Source: Cycas panzhihuaensis
Lineage: Eukaryota; Cycadophyta
NCBI GenBank assembly: GCA_023213395.1
Contig: CM041465.1
Coordinates: forward strand, 156,557,741-156,621,740
Direction of reading: 5' to 3'
Length of the DNA: 64,000 nucleotides
Notes under the pieces: generated by a model
The model's database searches: none
What the model saw: only the letters and a program-made list of their open reading frames with translations
What the model was told of the DNA's origin: nothing
Shown: positions 1 to 11,202 of the stretch, piece by piece
Position numbering within the stretch: position 1 is the stretch's first letter
Layout: every line of letters begins with the position of its first letter
Program-made: the position numbers and the translations under genes

Positions 1-145
1 AGATGAAAGAAACTTTTCTTCTTCATTGATTAAAAGAGAGGAAAACCTCTCATATATATACATCATGATTACAATATAGGGCCCATGCATGTCGACCACT
101 TGTCAACATAAAATAAAAGAGGGGTTTATGACACAACCCTCAACA
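1..145 (-). repeat. Putative 3' LTR of element C, cut by window edge
   Basis: Read on the minus strand, a TGTTGAGGG start at 145 opens an LTR-like stretch that runs off the window at position 1. The adjoining minus-strand sequence is copia integrase, so this would be the 3' LTR of element C. There is no partner LTR in the window and the preceding sequence is not a convincing polypurine tract, so the call is tentative. Confidence 0.35.
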
Positions 146-540
146 ATAACTTAAGAGATTCTGGAGATAAAACATTAACTTTGACACTCACCACTATTGT
201 CAGTTTGCAAGATCTTTGTTTTGTGTCCATTTTCATTCTTTGCCAACTCCCTAAATTGTTTCAAGTAGGTGAAGGCTTGGAGTTTTTCTCTAAGTGGAAA
301 AAACTAGACTTTTCGTGAAAAATAGTCAGTAAAAGTGATGAAATACCGCGCTCCACCAAGTGATACAACAACCATTGGTCCATAGATATCTTAATGAACC
401 AATTCTAGCTTTTCTTTTGCTCCCCAAACTTTCTTCTTCATATATGGCTCTCTTTGTTGTTTTGCAAAAATGCAAGGTTCAGACGAATAACTTTTGACAT
501 TTATCAATGGAAGACCATGCACCATTTTTAACTTAAACAT
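146..540 (-). pseudogene. Element C copia integrase fragment, inactivated
   Basis: Minus-strand translation shows the end of the GAG-pre-integrase zinc region (MVHGLPLI), a degraded first catalytic block around D-I-Y-G-P, and the second block ILQTDNSGE. This is the rve core of Ty1/copia integrase, which joins element cDNA to host DNA. Several stops interrupt it. It ends abruptly after the second catalytic Asp: no third catalytic Glu, reverse transcriptase or RNase H follows before the presumed LTR at 145, so a large internal deletion or rearrangement is likely. On the other side the frame is broken exactly at 540 by insertion of element A and resumes past 9,783. Confidence 0.75.
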
Positions 541-1010
541 TGTTAGGAATATTAATGTTAACTTTATATTAATGTTAGTTTTATGTTAATGTTATCTTTT
601 GATCACATGTGTAAATGTGAATTTAAGTGATGTAAAGGTTCAGTTTTATAAAGTTTATGTTGATTATTAATTATTATGTGAAGGTCGTTGAAATGCGCAA
701 CTGCCCATTTCAACAAACCTCTCATTCTACAAATAGCCTCTCCTAGATTCTAGGAATTGGTTCCAGGAATCTAGGAGGCTATCATAAGCCTGTTTCAAAG
801 GTTGGTTTTAGTATGTAGAGGTTATTCTTGTCAAGGTTTCATGTAAGGTATTTTAAGTCAATAAATTTCAAATTAGAGAGGTGGTTTTTCTTCCCCAGAA
901 GGGGTTTTACACCTGCCAAAACAATGTGTACATGTGCAATGTTTATCTTTACCTGTGTATGGCTAATTATTTGATCCTATAGACATTGTGCATGCTACCT
1001 CCTTTTCACA
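541..1010 (+). repeat. 5' LTR of element A (470 bp)
   Basis: Starts TGTTAGGAAT and ends TTTTCACA, directly followed by the PBS. It contains AATAAA near 860 and three inverted repeats able to fold (683-719, 740-777, 879-914) that recur in element B's LTRs. The 3' copy lacks 13 bp between short direct repeats in the second inverted repeat. Confidence 0.95.
683..914 (+). promoter_or_regulatory. Three conserved stem-loops in the A-family LTR
   Basis: Hairpin 1 pairs GGTCGTTGAAATG (683-695) with 706-719, allowing one bulge and one change in this copy. Hairpin 2 is an 11-bp perfect stem, CTCCTAGATTC (740-750) with GAATCTAGGAG (767-777). Hairpin 3 nests CCCC-GGGG (893-904) inside AGGTGG (879-884) and a CACCT arm ending at 914, shortly after AATAAA. 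Element B keeps all three in the same order (54,864-55,080). A role in the R region of the element RNA, such as polyadenylation or packaging, is inference. Confidence 0.6.
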
Positions 1011-1023
1011 TGGTATCAAAACC
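1011..1023 (+). other. Primer-binding site of element A
   Basis: TGGTATCAAAACC directly abuts the LTR. It matches the start of the plant initiator-Met tRNA 3'-end complement (TGGTATCAGAGC) with changes. First-strand cDNA would be primed here. Confidence 0.85.
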
Positions 1024-3016
1024 TCTTGTTTGCACTCATTCTACTGTGTGTGACCTTCGTGAAGCAACCCTAGTCCAATTCCGTTGCAAAAACAAGACTC
1101 TATTTGCATACCATTCAAGTTCGTTTGTTGAAACGTACTGCTCTGATCAAGGAATGTCTGTTCTGAATATACGCCAATTGAAGGTTCCCTCCATTCTCTA
1201 CATTTGTTCATCCACCTACTAAGGATTCTCTATTTGCTGCCTATCGTAACATGGTATAAGAGCGGAGAATCCTTGAAGATGACCATGATAATGCTGACGG
1301 ACGCAGAATCTTAGAGATCGTTGGTATCATGGCTTTTGTGTGATGTAACCAAGTTCACGGGAGAACTGGTAAGGGTGAACGGAATTTCAAAAATTCTTAG
1401 GATATTGGACAATAGGTGTTCCTGCCCAAATATATGCAGTGATCTCTATATGCAGTAATTATGCAGTCTTTACGAGTTATGGCCGCCTCCATCCCCATGG
1501 CCACGGCTTCCTGGCCGTTGTATAAATGGCAAAAACCTCTAATTAAAGGGAATCCGCTGCTATTTCCATGTGTCGCATCACTACCATGTCTTTGAAGAAT
1601 GAAATCAACTCTTTCAGGGTGCTTTCTACGGTGCGAGGGGGACGATCACATCTGTGCGCTGTAAATGGTACGCTTGTCTCTACCATTATTAGGGTTTTGT
1701 CGTCCTTAGCACTCGACGAGAGTCCTTTTGCTGAACCAGATCAGAGAATCCTCACCGACGCCATCGACCTACAACAAGACAGTCGCCGCCACGAAAAACA
1801 TTAACATGTAGGGTTTCATTCCATTACCCCCCCTCGAACCCCAAATCATATTTAGAATTAATTTTCTTTTATAAAAACTATAATTTTGTTGGGTCTGCAT
1901 CGCCCAATATCAAATCAGATATATATATATATATTCAAATTAATATAGGTAACCTTAGGGTAATTAAAATTAACCCTCCCCCCCTATTATATTTTAATAA
2001 TTAAAGTAAACCCCCCCTTATTACATTTGATCTACAAATCAACATTAACCCTCCTCCTCTACTCTACTTTAATGTTAAAATAAATTTCCCCCTCCTACAC
2101 TTTAATGTTAAAATTATTTCCCCCCTATTACATTTCATTTATAAATCAACATTATCCCCTTACATTTTATTATCAACATTAACCCCCTCTTTTTTACTAC
2201 ATTTTAATATCAACATTAACCCCCCCTTTTATTACATTTTAATGTTAACATTAGCCCCTTACACTTTAATTAATAATATTTAATTTATCTTTCTCTTAAT
2301 CATTTAATTTTAAATTTTATACTCTAATGTTACTAAATGTTAATGATATGTTACTCTAGGATTGATTAAAAGACTATAATGGACTCACATTAATTGTTAC
2401 ATCATGAATGTCTTGATTTATTTATAGTAACCATGCTTGGAAAAAAATAAAGACATTTGATGTCAAAGGATATATATTAGCCTAATGTATCTAAACACTC
2501 TTCATAGTATCATGGATTTAAACTTCTAACCCGCATTTCTTTAGTTGATTTGATTAATTATTCTTCCCTCTCCTTATTGCAATATAATTTAAATTCTTTT
2601 GAATATAATAATCATAGACAAATTGGGCTAAATAACCCACCCCCTCACCACTCTTTAAAATAAAATCCTTAGTCATATAATAAAGTGGTTTTCTAGCATC
2701 TTAATTTTTTCTAGTTAATAACCTGTCATTTGTTACAAATTAAAATTTTTTATTTTCTTAAAATCAACGTAATATTTTCAAAATATTAAGTTGTATTAAC
2801 AAGAAGGGGAATATTTAATTTTCTAGGGAAAGGGTATCTAAACAAACTTAATAACAATGACTTTCAATTACTTATCATTCGATTATACATGTTTGTGAAA
2901 TGTTAATAGGATTACTCTGATGTTTGGTAAATTTTTTATGTGACTTTTTTCACCTATACTTATTCATCTAGATTTTCCAAATCTTCTGACTTCTAATCAT
3001 TTTTTCAATTCCCAAT
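1024..3016 (+). other. Leader of element A with C-rich tandem array
   Basis: Two kb of untranslated leader. A block near 1,755-1,845, ending in a GTAGGGTTTC-like motif and a C-run, is shared with B (near 56,205-56,295). Then 1,965-2,280 is a degenerate array of C-runs separated by ATTACATTTTAAT-like segments. The remainder is AT-rich with no convincing coding sequence. Confidence 0.7.
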
Positions 3017-4067
3017 ATGGCACTAATGCCAGGGACAACCACCTGCATTCCGATTCTAGTTCTAACCGGCTCAAACTATGCCGACTAGAGGAATTGCATT
3101 TCCCATTAGCTTAAACAACAGAAGATATGGTGATATATAACAGATGAATTCAAAAAACCAAAAGACGCAACTTCAGAAAGCTATATGGTATATCTGATGA
3201 ACTTTGATTCAACTCTAGGCACCATCCTGTCGTCACTCTCACTCGAAATCGGCGGTTCTACGTCTGACGATCGACCCTTTGTCTAGAATACTCTTAAGGA
3301 AAAATATGATAAGGTCAACACACAACAATTGGCTGTCCTAGAACAACAATTGTATGACCTTAATTATGATGATTTTTCCAAAGTCGAAGGCTTTTTATCC
3401 AAAATTCAACTAATTAATAAAGATCTAAGCAACTGTATTAAAACTACAATTAAAGTAGGTGATGTAGAGCAAATAGTCACACATGCTAAAGATGACGATA
3501 CGCTTGTACGTGTTGCGATAAACAAACTACCAAAACATTTTAATCTTTTCAAGACTGCCAGACAACAAGCTGGTAATCCTCCGATAACTTTTAATCAGTT
3601 GACAAACCAACTAATTGAACATCAAACGATGTTAATTCAAATAGGTAAATTGAAAGATCCTTCTGAGGCTTTTTTTTCTAAATCTAAGCCTCAAAATAAA
3701 ACTAAACATTAGAACAACTTTAATAGTAATCCAAAATTCCAAAAACCTCATAAGGGTCCACCTCCTAGTTCTCAAAACAATACTAAGTATTCTGGTCCAC
3801 CTAAATATTAGAATACTTCCAATCAGTCTTTTTCAAATCAGAACATTGTTAATCCTTCTCAGAACATTAGTTGTGCCTACTGCCATAAAAAAGGCCACAC
3901 TATTGACATCTGCAGAAGTAGAATAGCTTCAGAAGCTTGGAAAGCTTCCAAGGGATTGCAAACCCAACCACAATCCCAACCACAAAACTGACCTCAATCC
4001 CATAATCGTTCTTTAACGGCAACAACTTCTTCATTTGTTGCTCCATCTAATCAATCACCTCAATGGA
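3017..4067 (+). pseudogene. gag: Element A gag, first copy, inactivated
   Basis: The ATG at 3017 begins MALMPGTTTC, the same start as element B gag, which selects this start. The product is copia capsid/nucleocapsid (UBN2-type gag) that builds the cytoplasmic particle. Recognisable parts are the LTGSNYAD start, the central helical segment (3,329-3,712) and a zinc knuckle C-AY-C-HKKG-H-TIDI-C near 3,870-3,915. Stops include DWRN to D-stop, HQL to H-stop and IWRY to IW-stop, all explained by G-to-A or C-to-T. A TAG near 3,710 and another near 3,810 recur in the second copy, so they predate the duplication. From 3341 onward the sequence belongs to the duplicated unit. Confidence 0.85.
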
Positions 4068-5414
4068 TCCTTGACTTTGGTGCTTCCCATCACATGATAG
4101 GACACCAGGAGAATTTATCCACTTATCAATCTGATACTAACTCTGAAGAAGAGATTTCTTTTGGAAGTGGATCCTCACTCAAAGTAAAAGGATCAGGTGA
4201 TGTCACTTTAAAAGACGGTTCAATCAAAGACATCTTCTACGTACCTAGTTTGTTACCAAACCTTCTCTCTGTCTACCAAATCTGCCAGAAAGACCTTGTT
4301 GTCAAATTCTGGAAAGATAAATTTATTATTAAAGAACCATTAAATAAATTCAAACCTATTTCCTCTGGACCTGTTGATCATAAAACAGGTCTCTATAGCC
4401 TAACAAGTTTACAAAATACCAAAACAAAGTCCTTTAGTGCCTTCATAGTCAAATCTGACCCAGTCAGTAAACTATGGCATGCACGATTCGGCCATACTAG
4501 TTATGGCAAACTTCAGTACCTAAAAAGACATGACATGGTTCATGGTCTTCCACCTTTAAATACTATTTATGGTGTCTGTGAAGCCTGCGTAACAGGTAAG
4601 CAACACATGGATCCCTTTCCACATCAAACTCAATTCAGAGTGAAAGTTCCACTTGAACTTGTTCACTCTGATATATGTGGACCATTCCATGTAACTTCAT
4701 ATTCTGACTGTCGTTATTTTGTCACGTTTATTGATGATTTTTCGAGAAAATGTTGGGTATACACACTCAAGACTCATAATCAAGTGTTTGACATCTTCAC
4801 TGAATTCAAAACACTTGTAGAAAATCAATCAAACTCGAAAATTAAAATTTTCAGATCCGATAATGCCAAAGAATACTTAAGTGGCAAATTCACTTCCTTT
4901 TGTAAGAGACACGGAATTCAATTTCAGCATTCCATTACATATACTCCTCAGCAATGCAAGAACTGTACTCTTGTCGAAATGACTCGATGCATGCTACATG
5001 CAAAGAGTCTTGACTTAAAATTGTGGGTAGAAACAATTGCCTGCTCCAACTATCTTTTAAACCGTCTTCCTAGTAAATCTTTACAAAACGTTATGCTAGA
5101 ACAAAAATGGTCTGGACAAAAACCCTCAGTTAAACATCTGAGAATTTTTGGAAGTATTGCGTGGGGACACATTCTCAAAGCAAAACGCAAGAAACTAAAT
5201 CCTAAAAGTCAAAAATATATCTTTGTTGGATACAACGAAGAGAGTAAAGCTTACAGACTTTTGGATCCAGTCATGCACAAAATATCAATTTTGCGTGATG
5301 TAATATTTGATGAAGAAGGATCCTCTTCAACTTCTACTTATGTAGAACTTCCTATTAAGAATTTGTTAACCAATACTTATTTGGTTGACTCCTCTGAAAA
5401 ACAAGTTGACCCTG
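4068..5414 (+). pseudogene. pol: Element A protease-integrase, first copy
   Basis: Encodes the copia aspartic protease followed by GAG-pre-integrase and integrase core. The protease motif reads WILDFGASHHM; family members, including B here, have DSG, so the active-site Ser is lost. The GAG-pre-integrase zinc region is present (LWHARFGHTSYGKL, later C-EAC). The integrase core shows HSDICGP with the first Asp and FRSDNAKEYL with the second. The segment that should carry the third residue (QQNGVAE-type in copia) is shortened to QQCKNCTLVEM, removing the catalytic Glu. The frame then runs to the RDVIFDEE linker and ends in the duplication junction, where gag restarts. Confidence 0.85.
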
Positions 5415-6117
5415 AGAACAACAATTGTATGACCTTAATTATGATGATTTTTCCAAAGTCGAAGACTTTTTATCCAAAATTCAACTAATTAATAAAGATC
5501 TAAGCAACTGTATTAAAACTACAATTAAAGTAGGTGATGTAGAGCAAATAGTCACACATGCTAAAGATGAAGATACGCTCGTACGTGTTGCGATAAACAA
5601 ACTACCAAAACATTTTAATCTTTTCAAGACTGCCAGACAACAAGCTGGTAATCCTCCGATAACTTTTAATCAGTTGACAAACCAACTAATTGAACATCAA
5701 ACGATGTTAATTCAAATAGGTAAATTGAAAGATCCTTCTGAGGCTTTCTTTTCTAAATCTAAGCCTCAAAATAAAACTAAACATTAGAACAACTTTAATA
5801 GTAATCCAAAATTCCAAAAACCTCATAAGGGTCCACCTCCTAGTTCTCAAAACAATACTAAGTATTCTGGTCCACCTAAATATTAGAATACTTCCAATCA
5901 GTCTTTTTCAAATCAGAACATTGTTAATCCTTCTCAGAACATTAGTTGTGCCTACTGCCATAAAAAAGGCCACACTATTGGCAAATGCAGTAGAATAGCC
6001 GAGCTTGGAAAGCTTCCAAGGGATTGCAAACCCAACCACAAAACCGACCTCAATCCCATAATCGTTCTTTAACGGCAACAACTTCTTCATTTGTTGCTCC
6101 ATCTAATCAATCACCTC
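5415..6117 (+). pseudogene. gag: Element A gag, second (duplicated) copy
   Basis: Repeats the 3' two thirds of gag from the MYDLNYDDF region through the zinc knuckle (C-AY-C-HKKG-H-TIGK-C, near 5,950-5,990). It lacks the gag start because the duplication began inside gag. It has a few extra losses after the knuckle: several bases near 5,985-6,010, and a short deletion in the Gln/Pro-rich tract that follows. The inherited TAG codons match copy 1. Confidence 0.85.
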
Positions 6118-7422
6118 AATGGATCCTTGACTTTGGTGCTTCCCATCACATGATAGGACACCAGGAGAATTTATCCACTTATCAATCTGATACTAACTCT
6201 GAAGAAGAGATTTCTTTTGGAAGTGGATCCTCACTCAAAGTAAAAGGATCAGGTGATGTCACTTTAAAAGACGGTTCAATCAAAGACATCTTCTACGTAC
6301 TTAGTTTGTTACCAAACCTTCTCTCTGTCTACCAAATCGCGGAAAGACCTTGTTGTCAAATTCTGGAAAGATAAATTTATTATTAAAGAACCATTAAATA
6401 AATTCAAACCTATTTCCTCTGGACCTGTTGATCATAAAACAGGTCTCTATAGCCTAACAAGTTTACAAAATACCAAAACAAAGTCCTTTAGTGCCTTCAT
6501 AGTCAAATCTGACCCAGTCAGTAAACTATGGCATGCACGATTCGGCCATACTAGTTATGGCAAACTTCAGTACCTAAAAAGACATGACATGGTTCATGGT
6601 CTTCCACCTTTAAATACTATTTATGGTGTCTGTGAAGCCTGCGTAACAGGTAAGCAACACATGGATCCCTTTCCACATCAAACTCAATTCCGAGTGAAAG
6701 TTCCACTTGAACTTGTTCACTCTGATATATGTGGACCGTTCCATGTAACTTCATATTCTGACTATCGTTATTTTGTCACGTTTATTGATGATTTTTCGAG
6801 AAAATGTTGGGTATACACACTAAAGACTCATAATCAAGTGTTTGACATCTTCACTGAATTCAAAACACTTGTAGAAAATCAATCAAACTCGAAAATTAAA
6901 ATTTTCAGATCCGATAATGCCAAAGAATACTTAAGTGGCAAATTCACTTCCTTTTGTAAGAGACACGGAATTCAATTTCAGCATTCCATTACATATACTC
7001 CTCAGCAATGCAAGAACTGTACTCTTGTCGAAATGACTCGATGCATGCTACATGCAAAGAGTCTTGACTTAAAATTGTGGGTAGAAACAATTGCCTGCTC
7101 CAACTATCTTTTAAACCGTCTTCCTAGTAAATCTTTACAAAACGTTATGCTAGAACAAAAATGGTCTGGACAAACACCCTCAGTTAAACATCTGAGAATT
7201 TTTGGAAGTATTGCGTGGGGACACATTCTCAAAGCAAAACGCAAGAAACTAAATCCTAAAAGTCAAAAATATATCTTTGTTGGATACAACGAAGAGAGTA
7301 AAGCTTATAGACTTTTGGATCCAGTCATGCACAAAATATCAATTTTGCGTGATGTAATATTTGATGAAGAAGGATCCTCTTCAACTTCTACTTATGTAGA
7401 ACTTCCTATTAAGAATTTGTAA
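6118..7422 (+). pseudogene. pol: Element A protease-integrase, second copy
   Basis: Near-identical repeat of the first copy: DFGASHHM protease site, GAG-pre-integrase (HARFGHTSYG), HSDICGP and FRSDNAKEYL of the integrase core, and the same Glu-removing deletion. It differs by a small deletion that changes YQICQK to a frameshifted YQIAER near 6,335-6,345, and by a one-base deletion near 7,421 that puts a TAA after IKNL, separating it from the RT part. This copy is continuous with the downstream RT, so it sits in the element's original 3' position. Confidence 0.85.
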
Positions 7423-7433
7423 CCAATACTTAT

Positions 7434-9269
7434 TTGGTTGACTTCTCTGAAAAACAAGTTGACCCTGAGACTATAAAATCCTTATCCATACAAGTTCAGA
7501 ATTGGACTCTATCTGAAGCAACCGCAATAGATCCTTCTTCTCAAGTTAGTTCTTCATCTCAACCTATGACTACAGAATCTATTACAACCAAACAACCCAT
7601 ATGGGCAAAGAAAACACTATTCAACGCTGGATCTGATATAGGTAATCCTTCAGATACTAGGAGAACACGCGCTCAAAAATTACATGCTAACTATGCATTA
7701 ATGGTTAAAATAATGGCCAACAATGATCCTAAAACTTTTAAACAAGCTAGCAATAATCTTGTATGGCAAGAAGCCATGCAAGTTGAATTTGATGCTTTAA
7801 ACAAAAATTCAACTTGGGATCTCGTTCCACTCCCATCAGGAAAAAATATAGTTGATTGTAAATGGGTTTATAAAACCAAATACAATTCAACAGGCGTTGT
7901 TGAAAAGTATAAAGCTCGCCTAGTTGCGAAAGGATTTTCTCAAATCGATGGTATAGACTATAATGAAACCTTTGCACTCGTTGCAAAAATGAATACCATT
8001 AAAACTATTATTGCTCTAGAAACTAAATGTAGTTGGGAAATCCATCAAATGAATGTTAAGAGTGCATTTCTAAATGGTGATCTTCAAGAAGAAATCTACA
8101 TGACTCAACTGCCTAGTTTTATTGATAACCCTAACTTAGTTTATAAACTAAAGAAATCCATCTATGGATTAAAACAAGCTCCTTGAGCTTGGTACACAAA
8201 AGTACATAATCATCTTACTCAAAATGGATACACTAGATGTATCAGTGATCCAAATCTCTATTTCAAACGTGAAAATGAGAATTTTACCATATTAATCCTA
8301 TATGTCGATAATATCATCATTACAGGATCTTCAAACAATAACATTCATCAACTAAAAACAACCTTGATGAATAAATTCGAAGTGACCGATTTAAGTCTTT
8401 TACACTATTTTCTCGGATTATAAATTTACCAACATAATTCAAAAATAACCATATCTCAACCAAAATATATTTTAGACCTAATCAAATGGTTTAACATGGA
8501 AAATACTAAACCGGTTTCTAATCCTTTATAATCAGAAGTAAAATTATTTACTAATTGTTCCACACCTTTGTGTGATCCAACTTTATATATGCAGCTTATT
8601 GGCAGCCTTATTTATTTAACATATACCTGACCTGATATATCCTATGCTGTTGCTTTATGTTTGCGTTATATGCAAAAACCACATGAATCACACTAGAAAA
8701 CTGTTAAACGTATTTTTTGATATCTTCAAAATACTATTTTTTATGGTCTAACTTATAATTCTTGCAGTAAACCTCTAACCTTAACAGGGTATATTGATTC
8801 AGATTGGACAGGCGACACAAATGACCGTAAGTCCACATCAGGTTATGTGTTTTTTCTAGATTCCTTACCTATCACATGGTCTAGTAAAAAAATGCAGGCT
8901 CTAGCTCTATCAACAACCGAAGCTGAATATCGAGCACTTGTTGAAGCAAGCAAAGAAGCACTTTGGATCAAATCTCTCTTAAATGAAATTGGTCTGTTTC
9001 TTAACTCTTCTATAGAAATTAAAGTTGATAATCAAGGTGCTATTGCTATTGCTACAAATCTAGTTGCTCATTCTATAACTGAACACATAGAATTGCATTA
9101 GCATTTTATTTGTAATCTTGTTACTGATAATATTATTCATTTGTCTTATTGTTCTACAAATTTACAGGTTGTTGATATCCTTACTAAGTCTTTGATTGAA
9201 GTCAAGTTTCTAAACCTGCGAGATTTGTTAACGATAAAAGAAGTCTCCATCAAAGGGGGATCAACATGA
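7434..9269 (+). pseudogene. pol: Element A reverse transcriptase-RNase H
   Basis: Copia RT (RVT_2) and RNase H. The linker (7,434-7,640) leads into RT with NSTWDLVPLP, KARLVAKGF and YGLKQAP (about 8,160). The catalytic MDVKSAFLNG is MNVKSAFLNG here, and YVDD is YVDN near 8,300: both are Asp-to-Asn by a single G-to-A, so polymerase activity is lost. RNase H shows the DSDW block, STTEAEYRALVEA and VDNQGAIAIA (8,847-9,101). Stops at CAR, CGA or TGG positions recur throughout. The reading ends in a LTKSLIE tail, close before the polypurine tract. Confidence 0.85.
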
Positions 9270-9308
9270 TGAAGACCTTCTTTATCTTCTATATTGTATA
9301 AAAGCTAA

Positions 9309-9321
9309 TATTAAAGGGGGA
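9309..9321 (+). other. Polypurine tract of element A
   Basis: ATTAAAGGGGGA directly precedes the 3' LTR start; it would prime plus-strand cDNA. Element B has the same motif in the same place. Confidence 0.85.
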
Positions 9322-9778
9322 TGTTAGGAATATTAATGTTAGCTTTATATTAATGTTAGTTTTATATTAATGTTATCTTTTGATCACATGTGTAAATGTG
9401 AATTTAAGTGATGTAAAGGTTCAGTTTTATAAAGTTTATGTTGATTATTAATTATTATGTGAAGGTCGTTGAAATGCGCAACTGCCCATTTCAATGAACC
9501 TCTCATTCTTCAAATAGCCTCTCCTAGATTCTAGGAATCTAGGAGGATGTCATAAGCCTGTTTCAAAGGCTGGTTTCAGTATGTAGAGGGTATTCTTGTC
9601 AAGGTTTCATGTAAGGTGTTTTAAGTCAATAAATTTCAAATTAGAGAGGTGGTTTTTCTTCCCCATAAGGGGTTTTCCATCTGCCAAAACAATGTGTACA
9701 TGTGCAATGTTTATCTTTACCTGTGTATGGTTAATTATTTGATCCTACAGACATTGTGCATGCTACCTCTTTTTCACA
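9322..9778 (+). repeat. 3' LTR of element A (457 bp)
   Basis: Same TGTTAGGAAT...TTTTCACA ends as the 5' copy. It is shorter by a 13-bp deletion near 9,540. The TSD CACAT follows at 9779-9783. Confidence 0.95.
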
Positions 9779-9783
9779 CACAT

Positions 9784-11202
9784 CAATTGAAAACTCAAGT
9801 AGTTCAAATGACCCATTCATTCATGCCATAATTTATGCTTTAGAGTTACAGTAAGGAATGCTCTTTGTACCTTAGAATGTCCTTGTAATTTATACAAATT
9901 ATTTTCCTTAAACTCTTTGGCTACAATCTTGTTTTGTTTGCCTTAGACCATGCGCTGTCCTTGAGCAAATGTTACAATCATATCATGTTGTTCAATTTCA
10001 CCTATAGAAACAAGATTTACCTTTAGATTAGGTATGTACAAAACATTTTCCAAATATTGTCATTCATCATTTGGCATGATGAATGGTACCTTTCTAACTT
10101 GTATGACCTCCATATCGGCGTTGTCCCCAATGGTGACCTTCTAATTCACCTCCCATATTTAATAAAACTATTCTATTCTACCAATCATATGTCTCGATGC
10201 ATCTGAATCAATAAACCAAACTTCCTGTGCAATAGACCTCATCATATATGTAGCAACAAAAATACACTTTGCAATCTCAACAAGTGTGTTCTGTGTTGCA
10301 TTTGTCATGTGACCACATTGTTAAGATGGTTGTTATTGCTATTGAGGCTATTGGGGTTGTTGTTGAGCTTATTGAGAATGTTGTTATCATTGTCATTCTC
10401 AATGATCCTTCTTTATGTACCCCAACCTCCTACAATGATAGCATCTAAGTTACTATTGTCCCTTTGATCTTCCTAGTTTGTCCTTTTGAACTAGCATTTC
10501 AAAAGGTGAGTTCCTCTTTGGGATATAGGGTTATTTACTCTTGGATCTAGAGGCTAATGCTCCCCGTGATTCATCATGTGTATGCTTCAGTTTTTGCTCA
10601 TGTTTCATAAGCAGTGATTCTAAAGAACCAATCATCACAGTGGACAATTATCTGAAAGTGTCAATGTGGTTGAAAATTTCTTATACTAAAGTGGTAAACT
10701 CCATAGAATGCAATCTATGATCTTTGAATCAAGTACAATCTTGCCTATTAAGTCATTAGTTGATCTTATATAGATCTCACATTTCACATATGTTCCAACA
10801 TAGTGCCTGTCATCTTCAAACTATATAACTAACTCTGCAGGTTTAGGGCTCTCACATCATCCTTATGTTTTTGCAAGTTGACAACTGTGTCTCACATCTG
10901 CTTCAATGTAGAAGTGCCCTTGATATTTAGTATGATGCTTCCATTGATTGACATACTAAGAAATCCATATGCTATCAATATTTTAGATTCACAATTAGCA
11001 TTAAAGTTGGCATCTGTATTTAGTTTTTTTTTTTCTCAAGTAGTGATCTCTGCTACATCTTTTTCCATTACAAAATTATCAATATATTTCCAAAAATCAT
11101 TCAAATGAAAGAAACTAAAAATATGATGTTTCCAGGCAATATAATTTTCAAGACTAAGTAGTTTTCAATGACAAAACCCATTATGCCTCTTCTACTAGCC
11201 AT
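9784..11202 (-). pseudogene. Element C gag-protease-pre-integrase, badly decayed
   Basis: Right-hand part of the minus-strand copia broken by A. A minus-strand ATG at 11,202 opens MASRRGIMGFV, a copia gag-like start. Downstream are a VRSI-DQLMT gag helix near 10,760, an Asn-rich stretch of CAA/CAAT-type codons near 10,320-10,400, a protease site read as WFIDSDASRHMIG near 10,190-10,220 (DSG is now DSD), and GAG-pre-integrase KLWHE-MGHLNY near 9,805-9,840. The frame shifts several times and has many stops. No PBS or 5' LTR was found to the right, so the element's left end in its own orientation is lost or unrecognisable. Confidence 0.7.

Larger units (their letters stand above)
3341..7470 (+). 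repeat. Tandem duplication of gag-protease-integrase in element A
   Basis: Copy 1 spans 3341-5414 and copy 2 spans 5415-7470. The junction lies in CCTGAGAACAACAATTG, where the end of the integrase unit meets the gag start with a short AGA microhomology. I see roughly 15 substitutions and a few small indels between copies (under 1 percent). Both share the same TAG codons, the DSG-to-DFG protease change and the same deletion over the third integrase catalytic residue. The duplication therefore happened after the element was already dead. Confidence 0.9.
541..9778 (+). mobile_element. Element A: Ty1/copia LTR retrotransposon with internal tandem duplication
   Basis: A complete but dead copia element. 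LTRs lie at 541-1010 and 9322-9778. The TSD is AACAT (536-540) against CACAT (9779-9783), one mismatch. The order is LTR, Met-type PBS, long leader, gag, protease, integrase, RT, RNase H, polypurine tract, LTR, as in Ty1/copia. About 2.07 kb of gag-integrase is repeated in tandem, so the element is 9.2 kb; relative B is 7.7 kb. The LTRs differ at roughly 17 sites plus a 13-bp deletion (about 4 percent, by eye). It sits inside the GAG-pre-integrase region of older element C. Numerous stops, loss of the protease DSG and mutation of the RT YVDD motif mean it cannot move itself. Confidence 0.95.

Noticed and set aside
5908-6102. A minus-strand frame in the A duplication
   Set aside because: Antisense shadow of the gag zinc-knuckle and Gln-rich region.
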